From an uncultured Caldilineaceae bacterium (GTDB taxonomy: Bacteria; Chloroflexota; Anaerolineae; Caldilineales; Caldilineaceae), in assembly GCA_958295915.1 (NCBI GenBank), contig OY282381.1, positions 1,386,722-1,450,721 on the forward strand: a DNA stretch of 64,000 nucleotides. Direction: 5' to 3'. Under the pieces are notes generated by a model, which saw only the letters and a program-made list of their open reading frames with translations, made no database searches and had not been told where the DNA came from. Below, one piece after another: positions 60,410 through 64,000 of this stretch; the stretch's first letter is position 1; every line of letters begins with the position of its first letter. The position numbers were made by a program, and so were the translations under genes.

Positions 60410-60825
60410 ATTCGGTCTCCGTTGCGGTCATATTCTGCATATTCATAGTGAGCCGCCACCTGACGCACGAACTCTCGAATTAAAAGCAGATGCACCTCTA
60501 AGCTGTCAAGAGTTTGCGGTTCAATTTTCAGGTCGTTACAGATATCATCTTTTTTCGCGCGTAAATCCGTACTTAATACGGCCAATAACTTCTTTCCCCA
60601 GTCACGTTCACGCCACTCTTTATGACGCGCGGCGCGCAGTTTGATAAAATCAAAGATATCGCTTGTTTTGTCTGCGCTATTGGCGATCCCCTCCAGCCCG
60701 GTGATCTGCGCGCGTTTCGTCTGCGCCGTGGCTGCCAGTTCTCCCAACTCCTGAGCCTGCATGTAGAAATGATCGGCTTGCAGGGCCACCTGGCGTCGTA
60801 CGCCTATGCGTTGTTGAGCCTGCAT
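60406..60825 (-). CDS. Small CRISPR-locus protein, Csm2/Cas11-like candidate
   Basis: A 139-residue helical protein: RRQVALQADHFYMQAQELGE, TSDIFDFIKLRAARHKEWRE and LEVHLLLIREFVRQVAAHYE. Small basic or helical proteins between csx10 and cas7 genes are usually the Cas11 small subunit that lines the target-RNA groove. No diagnostic motif confirms this. It overlaps the next gene by four bases and follows csx10 after 3 bases. Confidence 0.6.
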   Translation of the reverse strand: MQAQQRIGVRRQVALQADHFYMQAQELGELAATAQTKRAQITGLEGIANSADKTSDIFDFIKLRAARHKEWRERDWGKKLLAVLSTDLRAKKDDICNDLKIEPQTLDSLEVHLLLIREFVRQVAAHYEYAEYDRNGDRI

Positions 60826-60828
60826 TGT

Positions 60829-62049
60829 TTATGCATCCTCCTCACAGTGAAACGGACTGGCGACAAGGAGACGACCGAATCCTTCTCGCTGGCGTATGCC
60901 GATGCCTCTGCGCTCCAGGGTATGCAACCTTTGCAACAACGCATCATCGTCAAGGTTGCGAGAGAAACCAAAGAGAAAGGTCGACCCCATCGTAATCGCA
61001 ATGTCATCGGCTTTGGGCGTCCGCCATAGAGTATTCCACCCCATCACCTGTCGCACGCTGCTGTTGCAGTAGATCCGTTCAGCGCCTTTGATTCCCAAAT
61101 CATCCAAAGCGTCTCCATCCAGACCGGTTCGCTGGCGCAACAAGCGATCATAGACAATTGCATCCGCGGTCAATGTGATTGGCAGGTACAGGGCATGGGG
61201 ATGCTGAATGTCATACTGTTTTGCCTGCGCCCGCAACTTCGCATCGAAGCTTTGAATCCGCTGCCTGAGCGATTCGATATCCTGCTCTTCAATGGTCGTT
61301 ACAGCTAAAGTCACCCTGCCAAATCCACGGGTACGGTTGTTGCCTAAGCGTAGCAGCCCGCTTTCATTCGCCTTCTGTATAAAGGCCTGGAAGCGATCGG
61401 CCTGCTCATCGGGAACAGTGGCGGCGCCCCAAAAGGTCATACCTGGCTGCAGAAATTCCCGGCTGTACAGGATGCTCTGATGGGCACTGCCGGTCGTCCT
61501 GTCGATGCCGGTTCGGACGCGCAGTCCCAGGGAAACGCTGGCTTTGCCCAGCTCCGTTGCCTTGAAACGGCGGCGGCGATAAAAGCCAGGAAAACGGTCT
61601 AAGGGGTGATCGCAGTCAGGGTATGGGCAGGTTGTAAATTTTTCCAGCGCATCGATGCGAGTCTGCTGGCACAAACAAAACAGTCCCCACGGGATTAGCG
61701 TATCCCGGACACCATGATGCGGTAGCTCTTCGTTTTTCTGGTCGGAGCGAAAACCGGGGAAACGCTTGCAACTCGCTGCCGTTGCCGGAATGGGATAGAT
61801 TGGGTCGACCTCTCCCTGTAGCCGCTTTTGTTCAAAACGCGCTGGATACAGATTGCCAAAGGATGTTTCCTCGTGGAAGAACATGGCATCATGCTGATTC
61901 GCATCGTTGTATAGAAGATCGTGGGTCGCCGCCAGCCCCCCCATCAAAACACTTCCCGGCACGTACTCCAGTGTTTTCGGGCTGGTTGTTTCCCGTCCGC
62001 TACGAAACGAAAGAGGGCCACAATCTGTAATACGCACAGCGAATTTCAT
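60829..62049 (-). CDS. csx10: Csx10-like CRISPR RAMP protein (Cas5-type)
   Basis: A 406-residue RAMP protein starting MKFAVRITDCGPLSFRSGRE, with YVPGSVLMGGLAATHDLLYN, an internal CxxxxCDH metal-like site (TTCPYPDCDHPLDRF), VRTGIDRTTGSAHQSILYSR, LRLGNNRTRGFGRVTLAV and a second RAMP-like glycine loop RRGIGIRQREGFGRLLV. The YVPGS..MGGLA opening and double-RAMP architecture match Csx10, the Cas5-like subunit characteristic of type III-D, which caps the 5' tag of the crRNA. It starts 2 bases after the upstream cas7. Confidence 0.78.
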   Translation of the reverse strand: MKFAVRITDCGPLSFRSGRETTSPKTLEYVPGSVLMGGLAATHDLLYNDANQHDAMFFHEETSFGNLYPARFEQKRLQGEVDPIYPIPATAASCKRFPGFRSDQKNEELPHHGVRDTLIPWGLFCLCQQTRIDALEKFTTCPYPDCDHPLDRFPGFYRRRRFKATELGKASVSLGLRVRTGIDRTTGSAHQSILYSREFLQPGMTFWGAATVPDEQADRFQAFIQKANESGLLRLGNNRTRGFGRVTLAVTTIEEQDIESLRQRIQSFDAKLRAQAKQYDIQHPHALYLPITLTADAIVYDRLLRQRTGLDGDALDDLGIKGAERIYCNSSVRQVMGWNTLWRTPKADDIAITMGSTFLFGFSRNLDDDALLQRLHTLERRGIGIRQREGFGRLLVASPFHCEEDA

Positions 62050-62051
62050 AT

Positions 62052-62831
62052 TTATTCATCTTTCGCACGCGGGTGGCAATCTTCCAGCATAACCCAGTGA
62101 TATTCCAGATCCTTCAACAGATCCCCGCTATCCATCGGTTTACCATCTACCTGCAAATCGGTGATTTCAAGACGGATATGCCCTGCGCCGGTTGATTTAT
62201 TCCCGCCAATAAAGTCGCTATCCAGACTTTGCAATGCCATGGATAAGAGGAGCAGAGAATAGGTTCCTGGCTGGTCCGGCTGAAGCGCAAACCCTTTCAG
62301 CAGCCCGGAAATACGCCCGACAAAACATAATGAACGCATACCATATTCACTGCTGTACAGTCGCCCTGGTTCGGCTGTGCCGAACAGGCGGGACATCGCG
62401 ACTTGGGTGCGCTTTTCCGTCTGCCAGGCAAGAAATTCATCTCGCCTGCGCGTATTCGTATGGTGAGCGTCTGGCTCGAACCAGGCCTGTTGCGTATGTT
62501 CCAACTGCGCGTCGTCAAAGAATAGCTGCCCGGGCTGGAAGCGAGAGCCGAAGATGCGGGTGATAATGTCTGGATTCGGATGGGCTTCTGAGAGCGTCTT
62601 TTCAAGCGTCTGCGCATGGGGGTCACGCGCTTCTAAACCGAAAAGTCGGGCAATTTGTTCACAGCGTTCACGCAACACGCCTTTCAGCGTGGCGCCGGGC
62701 ACGTATAGAAAATCTTTCGCATTACGGGCGACGCTACGCTGAATCAAGCCAACGCGTAAACCTGTACCAAAATGAAAGGGGGTCAGGAAGCGGATGGAAT
62801 AGGCAATCGAAATCGACTCTGTTCTTTCCAC
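62052..62831 (-). CDS. CRISPR type III RAMP protein, Cas7-like (next to cas10)
   Basis: A 259-residue protein: SIRFLTPFHFGTGLRVGLIQ, DFLYVPGATLKGVLRERCEQ, RIFGSRFQPGQLFFDDAQLE, MSRLFGTAEPGRLYSSEYGM and DFIGGNKSTGAGHIRLEI. The thumb loop and GGNKSTGAGH glycine loop mark a Cas7/Csm5-like RAMP. It lacks the CxxC motif of the other Cas7 proteins here. R-T-Q-V-A-M takes the place of the RxGIDR motif, so it may be a non-cleaving end subunit. It follows cas10 after 34 bases. Confidence 0.75.
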   Translation of the reverse strand: MERTESISIAYSIRFLTPFHFGTGLRVGLIQRSVARNAKDFLYVPGATLKGVLRERCEQIARLFGLEARDPHAQTLEKTLSEAHPNPDIITRIFGSRFQPGQLFFDDAQLEHTQQAWFEPDAHHTNTRRRDEFLAWQTEKRTQVAMSRLFGTAEPGRLYSSEYGMRSLCFVGRISGLLKGFALQPDQPGTYSLLLLSMALQSLDSDFIGGNKSTGAGHIRLEITDLQVDGKPMDSGDLLKDLEYHWVMLEDCHPRAKDE

Positions 62832-62865
62832 ACTATATCTCCGGCCGCATCGTTATGATGAGAAG

Positions 62866-64000
62866 CTATATAAAATTTATAAGTTCAGCGATATCCACAA
62901 AGGGAGTAGCCCACTCGTTCTCACTATGTGGCGTCCAGGGCAGGTAGACCTGCTTGGCAGGTGTGTCGCTTGCCAATGTAAGGAGAGCCTTTCGCTGCTG
63001 AGAATTCCGCAGGCGCAGCACGGCCATCATGCCCTCCAATGTTCCCTGTTTGCGGCTCATAAACGCCGCGCTGCGCAACTGCTCTAACTTACCTCGTGGA
63101 ACGCCTTCTTCTTTCAGCTTTTCGATCTGCTTCAGCAGGGTACGCATTTGGGAAATCGAGTAGGGGCGTTGTGTGCGATATAGCATTTCATTATCGATTT
63201 CCTGCTTCAGCACCTGTTCGTAATACTCTTTGAAATCCAGATGATTGGCGCTGGTGACGACTGCAAAATTAATGAGCCCGCCATCCAATTTTTCATTCAT
63301 CAAACGACGGTGAGCCGCCTGCTGTTTGGCGAATTTCAAGCCGCTCTCAGTCATGTGAATCAGGGAACTGATGGGGTATCTGACATGGGCAAGGGTTACG
63401 GATGCGGATAGGTGTAAGGGCTCTCCCCACATTTCCTCGGTAAGTTGGGGAAATCGCTCCACAATATGCAAAGCGACCTTTATTGCGCTCTGCGCCCGGG
63501 TCACCATAACCAGATCATCGCCTCCCAGCAGGAGAATATCAAACGGCCAGGTGGATTCCTTGTCGGGTTGTAGATGGGCTGAAATGGCGTCGGCGACACT
63601 CTGATAGATAGCCTCATCCACGGCATAGGCAAACTGTTTATACCTATCCAGGGTTTTGAGCGTTTCAATAATACGGCCCATACCATCACCGTCCGCATAG
63701 ATAAGCCCCATGTAGTTTTGCGGAGATGACAGATCGCCAAGGGCGTCAAAATCTTTAGGCCGATCATATCCAGTGACTGGATATTCTTGTTGTTTCAGCT
63801 GTTGGGTGAGGCGTTCCCATAAACTGGATTCGTCTGGAGAATTCAGTATCCATTGTCCTGCCTCGCGCTTGCGTAGACAACTCTGGCAGATTAAATCATT
63901 GTCATCTGACTCCTCCTGGGCATAACGAACACCACACGATTCACAAAATCGCACTAGAGGATGGGTGAAGGGATACTCGCCAGATGCGCCGCGTACCGAT
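62866..64000 (-). CDS. cas10: Cas10 large subunit of a type III CRISPR effector (partial, N-terminus off the right edge)
   Basis: The frame is open to base 64000, so the N-terminal part (including any HD nuclease domain) is missing. Visible are a zinc-ribbon (CESCG...CQSCLRK), a Palm domain with GLIYADGDGMGRIIETLKTL, and the nucleotidyl-cyclase motif LLLGGDDLVMVT. It also shows VTLAHVRYPISSLIHMTES, then GLKFAKQQA, typical of Cas10/Csx11. An intact GGDD predicts cyclic oligoadenylate synthesis on target-RNA binding. The D4-like helical region forms the C-terminus. A GTG at 63954 is not the start, since the zinc ribbon and upstream residues continue in frame. Confidence 0.88.
   Translation of the reverse strand, partial: SVRGASGEYPFTHPLVRFCESCGVRYAQEESDDNDLICQSCLRKREAGQWILNSPDESSLWERLTQQLKQQEYPVTGYDRPKDFDALGDLSSPQNYMGLIYADGDGMGRIIETLKTLDRYKQFAYAVDEAIYQSVADAISAHLQPDKESTWPFDILLLGGDDLVMVTRAQSAIKVALHIVERFPQLTEEMWGEPLHLSASVTLAHVRYPISSLIHMTESGLKFAKQQAAHRRLMNEKLDGGLINFAVVTSANHLDFKEYYEQVLKQEIDNEMLYRTQRPYSISQMRTLLKQIEKLKEEGVPRGKLEQLRSAAFMSRKQGTLEGMMAVLRLRNSQQRKALLTLASDTPAKQVYLPWTPHSENEWATPFVDIAELINFI

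Overview
The window is about 64 kb of a moderately GC-rich bacterial chromosome. Gene content points to Chloroflexota, probably the Caldilineae/Anaerolineae side: a split radical-SAM/DUF2344 pair, enolase-superfamily sugar-acid enzymes, ABC-2 exporters, RraA and RidA proteins, a PA-IL-like lectin, a type III CRISPR locus, and intergenic regions full of short dispersed repeats. This assignment is inference; there is no rRNA or other marker gene in the window.

Layout. 1-12.4 kb: a partial epimerase, then a sugar-acid catabolic cluster (enolase-superfamily dehydratase, KDPG-type aldolase, PfkB kinase) in which each gene is preceded by a copy of the same ~40-bp element. Next come a degenerate J-domain/SH3 membrane protein, a LysM-cytochrome c fusion, a ScyD-like propeller fused to a GlcG/HbpS domain, a MoaB-like protein and a glycosidase lipoprotein. 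12.5-30.3 kb: an accessory region starting at tRNA-Val, with a NYN/LOTUS protein, an IS256-type transposase remnant, an ion channel, a three-gene TIGR04255 module on the minus strand, and a five-gene putative defence operon (XRE-SNF2-DUF3883 helicase, DUF1156 DNA methyltransferase, two SMC/RecF-like AAA ATPases, DUF499 ATPase). 30.4-53.4 kb: mostly housekeeping and metabolic genes (enoyl-CoA hydratase, purM, an ABC-2 exporter, threonine synthase, a divergent chaperonin, M19 dipeptidase, two RidA proteins, aminotransferase, RraA, SPFH protein, the TIGR03936/TIGR03960 pair, tRNA-Glu, a second enolase-superfamily protein). 54-56.5 kb: a transketolase-like protein. 56.6-64 kb: a minus-strand type III (III-D-like) CRISPR effector operon that runs off the right edge inside cas10. 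No CRISPR array, cas1, cas2 or cas6 is visible.

How the genes work together. The dehydratase, aldolase and kinase give a complete route from a sugar acid to pyruvate plus an aldehyde phosphate. The helicase, methyltransferase and ATPases form one co-directional operon that looks like an anti-phage system combining DNA modification with nucleotide-driven remodelling. The cas genes overlap by a few bases and would be translated together.

The least expected signal is the repeats. Several families punctuate gene boundaries, and some lie inside reading frames. A 49-bp palindromic element occurs in both ABC-2 permease genes, at non-equivalent sites but in the same reading frame, encoding the same peptide. 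A second family occurs in frame inside the DUF1156 methyltransferase. A third flanks one ATPase gene of the defence operon as direct repeats. The repeats therefore appear to be shaping coding sequence as well as filling spacers.
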